Positions 53,995 through 62,362 are shown, numbered from the stretch's first letter. The stretch is DNA of 64,000 nucleotides from JAZKFT01 sp039925965 (GCA_039925965.1 JBDSXW010000006.1:1-64000); one strand, 5' to 3'. The notes: a model not told the origin generated them from the sequence alone. Numbers and translations: made by a program.

Positions 53995-54658
53995 ACTATT
54001 GAAGATTAAGAGTTTACTTATTGGTGGTAAAAGATTATATCTGGGAAAATGAAAAATTGTGTGGATGCCAGTGCTGTTTACTGTTTTGATTTCTTGACCT
54101 GCAATGTTTTAGGATGAATTAGACTGGTTTAGTCTGCTTCCAAAAAAACCGCAGCCGGCACCCATTTGTGTAATATGATTACCACTACACAAATGTTTAC
54201 CAGGTCGATTGCTCACTACGAAAGGTTCGGGGAGAAATTGCGAAGTGAATAATTAAAATAAAGGTACTTGGAAGTGATTTTTTTTCTTAAAAAATCAGGT
54301 CGCTTTAAGCAAAAAACGCAAAAACTGCAAAAGTTTTTCGATTTATTTTAGGCCAAATATATATTATAAGATTTTTGGCCCCCTAAAGTGCAAAAAGAAC
54401 AAGTAACAAACAAAATTCTTTGGACACCAGCGGTAAAAAATGGCGGGTTTGAATTAAACGACGACTCACCTGCGCTGCAAAGGTTGATGCATTCTGTTGT
54501 GTAGCAGCCAATAGTCTCAGGGTGGCTGTACGTCAGCACATATTCCCTGGAAGCCTCACGGTCCCCCCACTTAAAGTAATGACAAGCATTTGTATGAAAT
54601 GTAATTATCCCTTATGGAGTACCGCGCTTATTTCTGTTTCCTTATTTATTAAATACGA
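53995..54658. other. 664-bp gap upstream of the hydrolase gene
   Basis: AT-rich, with poly-A/T tracts near 54280-54300. It holds a 25-codon frame at 54175-54252 with no family match and a minus-strand frame at 54348-54539 lacking coding character. A TTAGACTGGTTTAGTCTGC near-palindrome lies at 54119-54137. I see no supported gene; the region may contain the promoter of the hydrolase gene and a decayed element. Confidence 0.5.
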
Positions 54659-55078
54659 TCACTCCTCTGTAACAAAGTAGGGAAATAATTTTTCCTTTAA
54701 CGGATCTGGCATAGCACATCTTTTCATACTAGCGGCTTCAATAAAATACAGCGTTACATCACCAGTGGTGCAAAGCTGGCCCGCCTGGTTAAATACCTCA
54801 GCGTGGAACACCACTTTATGGTGAACCGGCAGCTCCAGCAGCGAGATTTTTACGGTGATGAGTTCGTCATATTTCACTGGCCTCAGGAATTTTGTATGGA
54901 GATCTACTACCGGCATAATAATACCCATTGCTTCTATTTCCTTGTAAGTGAAGCCCAACTGCCTGATGGCTTCGGTACGGCCGATTTCAAAAAACTGCGC
55001 ATAGTGGCCATGGTATACCAACCCCATCTGGTCAGTAAGGGCATAGTGAATCCGTATTTGCGTAGAAGCTGTGAACAT
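54659..55078 (-). CDS. acyl-CoA thioesterase (YbgC/4HBT hotdog family)
   Basis: A 139-residue hotdog-fold enzyme. The conserved block TDQMGLVYHGHYAQFFEIGRTEAIRQLG holds the catalytic Asp of the YbgC/FadM-like branch, followed by LHTKFLRPVKYDE, and VTLYFIE. It hydrolyses acyl-CoA thioesters; chain preference is unknown. ATG 55078 is chosen over the longer frame to 55120, because 55078 matches the family N-terminus (about 10 residues before the Asp) and avoids overlapping the divergent neighbour. Its 5' end faces the gene at 55114 over 35 bp, so the promoters overlap. Confidence 0.88.
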   Translation of the reverse strand: MFTASTQIRIHYALTDQMGLVYHGHYAQFFEIGRTEAIRQLGFTYKEIEAMGIIMPVVDLHTKFLRPVKYDELITVKISLLELPVHHKVVFHAEVFNQAGQLCTTGDVTLYFIEAASMKRCAMPDPLKEKLFPYFVTEE

Positions 55079-55113
55079 TGCAGAATAGGTTTTATCTTGA
55101 TGAAAATTATTCA

Positions 55114-55704
55114 ATGGCAAAGAAACTGGTTTTGACGGCTACGTTGTTCATAATGGTGCTGGCTGTTCTTAGAGCCGATGTTATTTCCGAAGGTCAGATA
55201 CCGCGGTATTTTATGTTTAAAAACCTTTCCAAACAAAAAAACTTTGCCTTCACTTTTAAATTCTACACCTACACTTACAACGGAGGTTATCATGCCGATA
55301 CACCTACCACGGTTATTTGCAAAGACGACCAACATTACCTGGCGGGCGAACGGTTCGACAAAACAAAGCTGGAAGCCACAGACGGAGTGGGAAATAACTT
55401 TATGAGCGATGTAGATATCGGTGGCGATATAAGGGTTGCCGACCGGAATATTAAGGAAGTGGTGGATGTTTATTCGGTCGTGTCAATAAAAGATGGAATC
55501 ATAAAATTGAAAAAGGTTAACGAAACCACTGTGTACTATGATGGCCGGGAAAAAAAGCGAAAATCAGAAGTGGATGGCGTGGCCATCGGTTCAGGCAATA
55601 AGCCTGCACATCCTATGTTGATTGCGGGTGCTTTGGCCGCATTTATAGCATTGGTGTTATTGTTTCTAAAAAAGCGTAAAAATGAGCTGGTATCATCAAC
55701 GTAA
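55114..55704 (+). CDS. membrane-anchored exported protein, unknown family
   Basis: A 196-residue protein. An N-terminal hydrophobic stretch (KLVLTATLFIMVLAVLRAD, about 4-22) is a signal or first helix; a beta-rich extracytoplasmic domain follows (PRYFMFKNLSKQKNFAFTFKFYTY, YYDGREKKRKSEVDGVAIGS); a C-terminal transmembrane helix (about 166-184, MLIAGALAAFIALVLLFL) ends in KKRKNE. The topology is that of a protein held with its middle domain outside. I do not recognise the family. ATG 55114 is preferred over an in-frame upstream start at 55078, which overlaps the neighbouring thioesterase start. Confidence 0.72.
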   Translation: MAKKLVLTATLFIMVLAVLRADVISEGQIPRYFMFKNLSKQKNFAFTFKFYTYTYNGGYHADTPTTVICKDDQHYLAGERFDKTKLEATDGVGNNFMSDVDIGGDIRVADRNIKEVVDVYSVVSIKDGIIKLKKVNETTVYYDGREKKRKSEVDGVAIGSGNKPAHPMLIAGALAAFIALVLLFLKKRKNELVSST

Positions 55705-55714
55705 CCCCGGGTCA

Positions 55715-56194
55715 TCATTTAGTCTGTGCGAGATATGGCCCACCAGTTTCCCCCCAACCCCATTTCGGCATCGGTTCCGACTCCCCGAGCGGGTTATCAG
55801 AAACCATTGAGTTAATTACAGCAATTCGGCTGCCCCACTCGAGGTAACCAACCAATGCGGAGCGGAACTCAGGGTCAGCCGCCAGATTTACCTCATCACA
55901 GCTTTCCAGCAACAGGTCCATCCACCGCTTTCTCTTATGTTCATCCAGCATTTTACCTAAATGCTGAGCGATCATTTTGTAATGACTTCCGCTATCTCCT
56001 TCCGAATACAGGCTTGGGCCACCAAATACTTCGCCTATAAAATGGGCTACATGTTTACTGTGGTCACCACTCATATTTTTAAAAACCGGGTATAGCAGTT
56101 CATCCTTAAAAACTTTGTCATAAAGAACCTTTGTCAGTTTTTCCAGCATTTCATTGCCGCCAGCCCATTGGTATAATGTAGGTGTATCTCCCAT
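55715..56194 (-). CDS. group II-type truncated haemoglobin
   Basis: A 159-residue 2-over-2 globin. The block KHVAHFIGEVFGGPSLYSE, followed by HYKMIAQHLGKMLDEHKRKRWMDLL, matches Bac_globin (PF01152), with the conserved Trp in RWMDLL (the G8 Trp of group II) and His residues for haem contact. It binds O2 or NO. The C-terminal tail (SDNPLGESEPMPKWGWGETGGPYL) is longer than usual and Pro/Gly-rich. No neighbouring gene suggests a specific role; it is convergent with the gene at 55114 and the two stops are 10 nt apart. Confidence 0.85.
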   Translation of the reverse strand: MGDTPTLYQWAGGNEMLEKLTKVLYDKVFKDELLYPVFKNMSGDHSKHVAHFIGEVFGGPSLYSEGDSGSHYKMIAQHLGKMLDEHKRKRWMDLLLESCDEVNLAADPEFRSALVGYLEWGSRIAVINSMVSDNPLGESEPMPKWGWGETGGPYLAQTK

Positions 56195-56240
56195 CGTATT
56201 TTAATGAAGAAAAATTGATAAAATAAAAATATAAACTATC

Positions 56241-56329
56241 CCTTTCTGAATCCTGAATCCTGAGCCTCAATCCTGAACCCTTGCATTAAGCCTAGAATCA
56301 TGAGCCCTGATACTTGAACCTTGATCAAA
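56241..56329. repeat. degenerate repeat of AATCCTGAA/ACTTGAACC words
   Basis: Words such as GAATCCTGAATCCTGAGCC, AATCCTGAACCC and CCTGATACTTGAACCTTGATC form a run that ends directly at the stop codon of the methyltransferase gene (56330). No open frame. Confidence 0.75.
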
Positions 56330-57064
56330 TTACCGTTTCTTCGCCATGATGACCATCCTTGGACTGTTGGTAACGTGGTACCCACCGAGTTGATAATCCC
56401 CGAATACTTCTTGTATCTGCATATCCTGGAACGCCAGCATCTCGGTAAAATCACCTAACGAAAACTTGGAAACTTTTTCGGTAAATATATGTGGCTCTTC
56501 AAAATCGTCATCTTCCACTTCTATTTTTTTATAGAAATAATCTTCGTCCATCCACTTGGTGATATGGTAGTTGATGCCGTTGATTTCTTTATCAAAACGA
56601 AACATGAAATGGTTCTCAGCAAAATGCACATTGAGATAATCGATCACCAGCACCCCGTCTTTATTGAGTGCTTGCGACATGGTTCTTATGGCATTGTCGT
56701 GTTCTCTACGGGTACGGAAATAGCCGAAGCTGGTAAAGAAATTAAAACAAAAGTCGTAGTAATTCATCCGGAAAGGCAGGCGCATGTCGTGCTGAAAAAA
56801 ATGCAGGTTATCGCATTCGAATTTTTTAGCATCTGAAATGGAATTGAACGAAAGGTCGAGGCCCGTCACATCGAAGCCTTTATCAGCCAGCTGTTTGGCA
56901 TGTCGTCCTTTGCCGCAGGCCATGTCCAGCATGCTGCTGCCGGCCTGGGGATGCAGATAGTGAATCAACCTGTTGATAAAAGCAGACGCTTCCTGATCGT
57001 CTCTATCAAAATACAGTTGGTGATAATACGGAGAATCGAACCAACTTTCGAACCAGGCTGCCAT
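56330..57064 (-). CDS. class I SAM-dependent methyltransferase
   Basis: A 244-residue methyltransferase. Motif I is LDMACGKGRHAKQLADKGFDVTGLDLS (about 46-72), a GxGxxG-like loop. Then HDMRLPF, DFCFNFFTSFGYF (motif IV) and the partly conserved NKDGVLVIDYLNV. The N-terminal MAAWFESWFDSPYYHQLYFDRD is typical of a family of Bacteroidota ubiquinone/menaquinone-like or small-molecule methyltransferases, but the substrate is unknown. ATG 57064 is used; a longer frame from a TTG at 57070 is less likely. Confidence 0.85.
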   Translation of the reverse strand: MAAWFESWFDSPYYHQLYFDRDDQEASAFINRLIHYLHPQAGSSMLDMACGKGRHAKQLADKGFDVTGLDLSFNSISDAKKFECDNLHFFQHDMRLPFRMNYYDFCFNFFTSFGYFRTRREHDNAIRTMSQALNKDGVLVIDYLNVHFAENHFMFRFDKEINGINYHITKWMDEDYFYKKIEVEDDDFEEPHIFTEKVSKFSLGDFTEMLAFQDMQIQEVFGDYQLGGYHVTNSPRMVIMAKKR

Positions 57065-57173
57065 ACTCAAGTTTTTTGTAAATGTAAATTTGTTTTCAAC
57101 GCTATCATATTTTTAGCGGAATCTGATTACTTTTATCTCTACCTATTTTTCAAAAAGAAATTCCATCTCATTT

Positions 57174-57353
57174 ATGCCTGTTACCAAAGAGGATATAATA
57201 TCAATGACCATGGATGAGCGCATGGCACTGATCGATTTGATCTGGGAAGTCACCGATGAAGAAAATCCGGAATGGAAGGATGAACGTTCGGAGGAAGAAA
57301 TCCTCGCAGAATCGGATGGGGACGCAGACGAGGGCCCGCCCTCGGGTAAATGA
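57174..57353 (+). CDS. small acidic protein, antitoxin-like (PF09720 type)
   Basis: A 59-residue protein beginning MPVTKEDIISMTMDERMALI, then DLIWEVTDEENPEWKDERSEE. The pattern of MTxxERxxLIxxIWE... is that of the 'putative addiction module component' antitoxins (PF09720). The tail is acidic and Gly/Pro-rich. No toxin is evident beside it: the next 550 bp hold no supported gene. It could be an orphan or relic antitoxin. A TACTTTTA box (one mismatch to TAnnTTTG) lies about 40 nt upstream. It is easily missed because of its size. Confidence 0.6.
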   Translation: MPVTKEDIISMTMDERMALIDLIWEVTDEENPEWKDERSEEEILAESDGDADEGPPSGK

Positions 57354-57906
57354 TTCAAAAAAGCCAGCCATACCGAGCGAACCGAAGCCACTGTGATTCA
57401 TGAGTAATTTATGCAGGTCCCCAATATTGTTGCACCACAGGTTCAAAACTTTCCGGTTTATCATCAACCTCCGGGGGGCTGGCTACAAGTTGCCTGGTTT
57501 ATTACTTTTGTTACAGTTCGGCAAACAGAAAACGGAGAATGGATATCGCGGTGTTTTCAGCTTGCATTTTGGTCAATGACTTGCTTGACCAATGACAAAT
57601 TCCGGGTTTCGCCGCGTTCGGGCTACAGATAGTCGGTGCCAACTGATACACCCGACTCTGTCCTGTTTTATGTTCAATTAATTTTTGTGCAGGCGTGCGC
57701 ACATCGAAGCGCCTTTTGGTGCAATAATTGCTGCGGATAACCCGCGTCCCCTTAAAACAATTTTTTTTCAAACCCAATCATTGACCCATGGCCAATTTAG
57801 TTGCAAAAAATGCTTTTTGTAAGGTACCTGTGTATTCATTGCTGTAACCTTTTTTTCCAAACACCCCTATCTTCGTTTTTGTAATAACCAAACCTTACTG
57901 TAGCGC
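57354..57906. other. 553-bp gap between the small gene and glmM
   Basis: No supported gene. A plus-strand frame at 57411-57632 contains GGWLQVAWFITFVTVRQTE, which vaguely recalls the start of REP-associated tyrosine transposases, but lacks the rest. The right end carries the glmM promoter region (TATCTTCG at 57869-57876, one mismatch to TAnnTTTG). Likely decayed sequence. Confidence 0.45.
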
Positions 57907-59289
57907 ATGGCATTGATTAAATCTATATCCGGCATCCGTGGAACGATTGGCGGAAAACCGGGCGAATCCCTTTCCCCGCCTGATGTTGTGAAGTTTACAG
58001 CAGCCTATGGCACCTGGCTGAAAAGGCAGAACGCTGGCAATAAGAAAGTAATACTTGGCCGGGATGCCCGTATCAGTGGCGAACTGATTCGTAACCTGGT
58101 TGTGAGCACCCTCAACGCACTCGGTCTCGATGTAGTAGATCTTGGCCTGAGTACCACCCCCACAGTGGAAATGGCTGTGACCATGGAGCAGGCGGCCGGT
58201 GGTATCATATTGACCGCCAGCCACAATCCCAGAGAATGGAATGCCTTAAAACTACTGAATGAAAAAGGTGAATTCATAAGTGGTGACGACGGCAAAGAAC
58301 TGCTGGAAATAGCTGCCGCCGATGATTTCAATTTTGTCGGTGTAGACAAACTCGGTAAGTGTATCCTGGATGATTCCTATATGCAACAGCATATCGATGC
58401 GATCCTGAACTACGAACTGGTGGATGTGGCTGCAATTAAAAAAGAGAAATTTAAAATTGTGGTAGATGGTATCAACAGCACTGGCGCCACGTTTGTTCCG
58501 GCGCTGCTAAAAGCCCTGGGCGTAAAGGAAATCACTGTACTTAACGACGAGGTAAATGGCCATTTTGCACATAACCCTGAGCCGCTGCCGCAGCACCTGA
58601 ATGAGATATCCCGGGTTGTAAATAAACAGGAAGCAAGCCTGGGCATTGTGGTAGATCCGGATGTAGACCGGCTTTGTTTTGTATGCGAAGACGGTACTTT
58701 ATTCGGCGAAGAATATACCCTGGTGGCGGTGGCCGATTATATCCTTAGCAAGCGACCCGGCAATACGGTTAGCAATATGAGTAGCACCAAGGCTTTAAAA
58801 GAATTAACGATTAAAAATGGCGGCCAATATTATCCCAGCGCGGTAGGCGAGGTGAACGTAGTGAGTAAGATGAAAGAGGTGAATGCCGTGATTGGCGGCG
58901 AAGGAAATGGGGGGATTATTGTACCCGATTTCCATTATGGTCGCGATGCGCTGATCGGTATCGCTTTGTTTTTGACCCACCTGGCGCATACTAAAAAATC
59001 AATGACGGCCCTGCGTGGTAGCTATCCCAACTATTTTATCAGCAAGAATAAGATCGAACTCAATAATGGTTTTGACCTGAGCAAGATTTTTGGTGAACTC
59101 AAGAAGAAGTACAAAAACCATCCGATTAATACCGAAGACGGACTTAAGATTGAGTTTGACGAAGATTGGGTGCACCTGCGTACCAGCAATACCGAGCCTA
59201 TTATACGTATTTATAGCGAAAGCGACTTTGAAAGCAAGGCCAATAATATCGCCATGCGGCTGATGCAGGATATAAAGGAGTTTATGTAA
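57907..59289 (+). CDS. glmM: phosphoglucosamine mutase (GlmM)
   Basis: A 460-residue enzyme converting glucosamine-6-phosphate to glucosamine-1-phosphate for UDP-GlcNAc, peptidoglycan and LPS. The active-site serine is in TASHNP (Ser105), the Mg2+ loop is DPDVDR, the sugar-specificity loop is GEGNGG, and the phosphate-binding RTSNTEP lies near the end. The start IKSISGIRGTIGG is typical of Bacteroidota phosphohexomutases annotated as GlmM. It needs phosphorylation at Ser105. It is followed by an inverted repeat pair and a terminator. Confidence 0.9.
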   Translation: MALIKSISGIRGTIGGKPGESLSPPDVVKFTAAYGTWLKRQNAGNKKVILGRDARISGELIRNLVVSTLNALGLDVVDLGLSTTPTVEMAVTMEQAAGGIILTASHNPREWNALKLLNEKGEFISGDDGKELLEIAAADDFNFVGVDKLGKCILDDSYMQQHIDAILNYELVDVAAIKKEKFKIVVDGINSTGATFVPALLKALGVKEITVLNDEVNGHFAHNPEPLPQHLNEISRVVNKQEASLGIVVDPDVDRLCFVCEDGTLFGEEYTLVAVADYILSKRPGNTVSNMSSTKALKELTIKNGGQYYPSAVGEVNVVSKMKEVNAVIGGEGNGGIIVPDFHYGRDALIGIALFLTHLAHTKKSMTALRGSYPNYFISKNKIELNNGFDLSKIFGELKKKYKNHPINTEDGLKIEFDEDWVHLRTSNTEPIIRIYSESDFESKANNIAMRLMQDIKEFM

Positions 59290-59475
59290 GCCAAGATCCA
59301 AGTATCAAGATCCAAGTATCAAGTATAAAGTATCAGGATGAAAAGATTTAAGATGCAAGGATTAAGATTCAGGGTACCAAGGTTTTGAAATCTGGGAGTA
59401 CCAGTTTCTGGAACAAATTCAGACAACCACGGTTCAAGTCTTGATACTTGATACTTGGATCTTGATCCTTGATCT
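59290..59475. repeat. inverted pair of CAAGTATCAAGATC-type repeats behind glmM
   Basis: Left run 59290-59336 (words CAAGATCCAAGTATCAAGAT) starts at the stop codon. Right run 59436-59475 is its mirror: 59304-59324 and 59446-59466 are a 21-bp exact inverted pair. The arms could form a long stem with a ~120-nt loop in the glmM mRNA. No open frame. Confidence 0.82.
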
Positions 59476-59516
59476 TTCCCCATTGGTGCGTGTTTCTACT
59501 CATTTTGTATAAAAAG

Positions 59517-59542
59517 AAGTCTCCTTCGTGGGGACTTTTTTT
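59517..59542 (+). terminator. terminator of glmM
   Basis: An 8-bp stem AAGTCTCC/GGGGACTT (one T-G pair), loop TTCGT, followed by seven T. Confidence 0.8.
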
Positions 59543-59549
59543 ACTTTTG
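59542..59549 (+). promoter_or_regulatory. -7 box TACTTTTG of the cysteine desulfurase gene
   Basis: A perfect TAnnTTTG box directly after the glmM terminator, with 62 nt before the ATG at 59612. Confidence 0.55.
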
Positions 59550-59611
59550 GCCCCTCTTAAGAAAACGATGGGCTGGTAGATGCTGTCAGCCTCCGTAATA
59601 ATCTATACAGT

Positions 59612-60742
59612 ATGACCGAAAGAATCTATCTCGACAATGCCGCCACTACTTCCCTCGACCCACAAGTGCTGGAGGCCATGATGCCGTATCTAACCGAAAA
59701 GTTTGGTAATCCATCTTCCATCTACAGCTACGGTCGGGAAAGCCGCCTTGCGGTCGAAACAGCGCGGAAATCTGTGGCCAGAATATTGAATGCACACCCG
59801 GCTGAAATATTTTTCACGAGTGGTGGAACGGAAGCCAGCAATACCGCCATCAATTCTTCGGTTCGGGACCTTGGCTGTAAGCATATTATTTCGGCTAAGA
59901 TTGAGCACCACGCCACGAGCCATACCGTTGATGCGCTTCATCATAATGGGGAAGCCGAACTGAGCTGGGTGGATTTGTTGCCCAACGGCCATATTGATCT
60001 TGAGCACCTGGAAAGCCTGCTAAAAGCCAGCGATGAGAAAACCCTGGTAACATTAATGCATGCCAATAACGAGATCGGCAACATGCTGGACCTCCACGCC
60101 ACCGGCGAACTCTGTAAAAAATACAATGCTGTGTTTCATAGCGATACGGTACAAACCGTTGGCCATTTTCCGTTTGATCTCCGAAACACCCCTGTGCATT
60201 TTATAACCGGTGCAGGCCATAAGTTTCACGGACCCAAGGGTACCGGTATTTTATACATTAATGAAAATGTAAAGATAAAACCGCTGATCAAAGGTGGTAG
60301 CCAGGAGCGCAACATGCGTGCAGGAACTGAAAATGTGTACGGCATTGTAGGTTTCGCCAAAGCGTTGGAAATAGCCACGGCCAACCATGCAGCCGACAGC
60401 GGTTATATCACAGGGCTTAAAGCGTATATGATGGATGCATTGAAAAGCAACATGTCCGATATTTCATTCAATGGGGATCCGCTTGGTAAGTCTTTGTACG
60501 CGGTGCTAAGTGTCTCTTTCCCTAAAACGGAGAAAAGCGAAATGATCCTGTTTAACCTCGACATCAATAATATCTGTGCCAGCGGCGGCAGTGCCTGTAC
60601 CAGCGGTGCCGATGCCGGCAGTCATGTAATCCGCGCCATCAACAATAATCCCAACCAGGTTACCGTGCGCTTTTCCTTTAGCAAACACAATACAAAAGAG
60701 GAGATCGATGCGGTGGTGGAGAAATTGAAAGAGATGATTTAA
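59612..60742 (+). CDS. cysteine desulfurase (NifS/IscS family)
   Basis: A 376-residue PLP enzyme that removes sulfur from cysteine, supplying Fe-S clusters and thiolated tRNA. It starts IYLDNAATTSLDPQV, with HHATSH and HSDTVQTVGHFPFD for cofactor binding, the PLP Lys204 in GAGHKFHGPKG, and the catalytic Cys329 in SGGSACTSGAD. It belongs to the IscS/NifS branch (single-Cys loop), not SufS. No iscU or iscA is nearby. Length is normal. Two -7 candidate positions suggest a single transcript. Confidence 0.92.
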   Translation: MTERIYLDNAATTSLDPQVLEAMMPYLTEKFGNPSSIYSYGRESRLAVETARKSVARILNAHPAEIFFTSGGTEASNTAINSSVRDLGCKHIISAKIEHHATSHTVDALHHNGEAELSWVDLLPNGHIDLEHLESLLKASDEKTLVTLMHANNEIGNMLDLHATGELCKKYNAVFHSDTVQTVGHFPFDLRNTPVHFITGAGHKFHGPKGTGILYINENVKIKPLIKGGSQERNMRAGTENVYGIVGFAKALEIATANHAADSGYITGLKAYMMDALKSNMSDISFNGDPLGKSLYAVLSVSFPKTEKSEMILFNLDINNICASGGSACTSGADAGSHVIRAINNNPNQVTVRFSFSKHNTKEEIDAVVEKLKEMI

Positions 60743-60878
60743 GGGTTTTTGCCACGAAAGGCACGAATGAACACGAATAACTATGCAGGCGCTGGATATG
60801 ATGAATACAGCCTAAGCTGAAAACTTTGTGGCGCTCACTGAATGCATGCAAGAGCAGTAGGCTCGATCTATCTTGTAA

Positions 60879-60898
60879 CAACGGATTTCAATCCGTTG
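60879..60898. repeat. short palindrome CAACGGATT/AATCCGTTG
   Basis: A 9-bp perfect inverted repeat separated by two bases, followed by seven A. Similar palindromes are frequent in Bacteroidota spacers. It lies in the gap before the convergent DUF1203 gene and could also act as a minus-strand terminator (T-run on that strand precedes it, so weak). Confidence 0.6.
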
Positions 60899-60943
60899 AA
60901 AAAAAGAGGCGGATAAGCACAGATATGTCGTCACCCGCTCCAT

Positions 60944-61417
60944 TTACACTCTTTCAATCTTGCAAATAAAACAACAGGCCTCCGAATTGCGTGCATGCAG
61001 GAATGCTACCCCGGGATGTGATTCAAATACCGAATCAATCAACAGGTCTACATCGGCATCGCCCACCAGTTTAGTAAATATCATTTGCTGATCCTCGCTG
61101 TATCCGATCAGCGACAATGGAAACTGCTGCTTATCGGCCTTAATTTCCGGGGGAAACCGATGCACATCTGCATAAGCAGCCACTGGTTCTTTGTGGATGA
61201 AAATGGGTCCGGGCTGGTTAAAGCTGTTGTCAATTGGAAATGGACTATGGCTGAACAATAGCCTGGTATCCGCACCCGGAACAAAAGGCTTTAATAAAAC
61301 CCGGCACGGGCCTTTGCCGGTAGCAATTTGCGCTACCAATACATGGCCAAAATCATCGCTATTGGCTGCTCGTATTTTGGCCGCGTATGCTTCGCTTAAG
61401 GGAACAATTGTAAACAT
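60944..61417 (-). CDS. DUF1203 protein
   Basis: A 157-residue cytoplasmic protein. Motifs GKGPCRVLLKPF, LLFSHSPFPIDN, and GPIFIHKEPV match DUF1203, a family of unknown function in which these segments hold conserved aromatic and His residues. The C-terminus HARNSEACCFICKIERV is Cys-rich: three Cys in five residues. It lies downstream of the Ada-like gene in the same direction; co-transcription is possible with a 99-nt gap. Confidence 0.82.
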   Translation of the reverse strand: MFTIVPLSEAYAAKIRAANSDDFGHVLVAQIATGKGPCRVLLKPFVPGADTRLLFSHSPFPIDNSFNQPGPIFIHKEPVAAYADVHRFPPEIKADKQQFPLSLIGYSEDQQMIFTKLVGDADVDLLIDSVFESHPGVAFLHARNSEACCFICKIERV

Positions 61418-61516
61418 GATCAGAGATTTTTTATATGATTAATTGCAATGATTGAGGTGGAGTGCATGATCAGGAGCCGGCAGTATCCAATTTTTTTCCT
61501 TGCCTGCCAGAACAAT

Positions 61517-62347
61517 TTAATGACCACCCGAACGCCTGGCGCCTTCCCAACCTAAAATAGCGGTTTTGCGGTTAGTGCCCCAGCGGTAATCTCCAATAAT
61601 CCCTGACGACCTGATGACCCGGTGGCAGGGAATTAAAAAGGCGACAGGGTTGCTTCCGATTGCGGTGCCAACGGCCCTTGCAGCGCAGGGATGCCCAATT
61701 TGATTAGCGACAGCGCCGTAAGTTGCGGCCTTTCCGAAAGGCACGTGCAATAGAGATTGCCAGACTTTTAGCTGGAAAGGCGTGGCTTTCAAATGCAGCT
61801 TTACATTTTGAAGATTCTCCCAACTACCGGTAAAAAACTGCAGGGCATTCTGTTGCAACAGATCTGTTTTTTGAACCAGAACGGCGTTGGGAAACGAAGC
61901 CTGTAGATTGGTGATCCCTTGTTTTTCGTCGCTTACAAAAGCCAGGTGACAAATACCTTTTTGTGTAGATGCGATGATGATATCCCCAAAGACCGTTTCT
62001 GCAAAACTGTAATGGATCTGCAGGGCTTCGCCGCCATTTTTATACTCCCCGGGTGTCATCCCTTCGATGCCGATAAACAAGTCGTGCAGCCGGCCGGTGC
62101 CACTAAGACCTGTTTCAAAACTGGCATCGCTCAAGCTGAGGTTTTGCTGCAATAAATTTTTGGCATATTCTACGCTAATAAACTGGAGAAATTTCTTGGG
62201 GCTTACGCCCGCCCATTTTGTAAACAAGCGTTGAAAATGAAACGGGCTTAGGTGCACCTGTTTCGCCACTTCGTCCAGCTCGGGCTGGTCTTTAAAGTGT
62301 TGCGTCAAATAAATGATAGCGGTCTCTATCCTATCGTAGTCTGTCAT
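61517..62347 (-). CDS. AraC-type HTH + methylated-DNA-cysteine methyltransferase (Ada-like)
   Basis: A 276-residue two-domain protein. The N-terminal ~100 residues are an AraC-type DNA-binding domain (LDEVAKQVHLSPFHFQRLFTKWAGVSPKKFLQ, with second helix-turn-helix). The C-terminal part is an O6-alkylguanine methyltransferase: FQLKVWQSLLHVPFGKAATYGAVA and the acceptor Cys241 in FLIPCHRV. E. coli Ada also has a zinc domain with a second methyl-acceptor Cys; here that is absent, so it is the AdaB-like form fused to a regulator. It repairs alkylated DNA and probably regulates its own gene. A TAGTTTTG box lies 7 nt before the ATG. Confidence 0.92.
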   Translation of the reverse strand: MTDYDRIETAIIYLTQHFKDQPELDEVAKQVHLSPFHFQRLFTKWAGVSPKKFLQFISVEYAKNLLQQNLSLSDASFETGLSGTGRLHDLFIGIEGMTPGEYKNGGEALQIHYSFAETVFGDIIIASTQKGICHLAFVSDEKQGITNLQASFPNAVLVQKTDLLQQNALQFFTGSWENLQNVKLHLKATPFQLKVWQSLLHVPFGKAATYGAVANQIGHPCAARAVGTAIGSNPVAFLIPCHRVIRSSGIIGDYRWGTNRKTAILGWEGARRSGGH

Positions 62348-62354
62348 GATAGGG

Positions 62355-62362
62355 CAAAACTA
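62355..62362 (-). promoter_or_regulatory. -7 box TAGTTTTG of the Ada-like gene, 7 nt before ATG
   Basis: A perfect TAnnTTTG box on the minus strand in the 66-nt gap after the FMN reductase gene; predicts a (nearly) leaderless transcript. Confidence 0.5.

Noticed and set aside
54175..54252. 25-codon frame in the 664-bp gap
   Set aside because: Too short, no similarity, no promoter box in front.
57411..57632. 73-codon frame with a faint resemblance to RAYT transposases
   Set aside because: Only one short segment is suggestive and the catalytic motifs of the family are missing.
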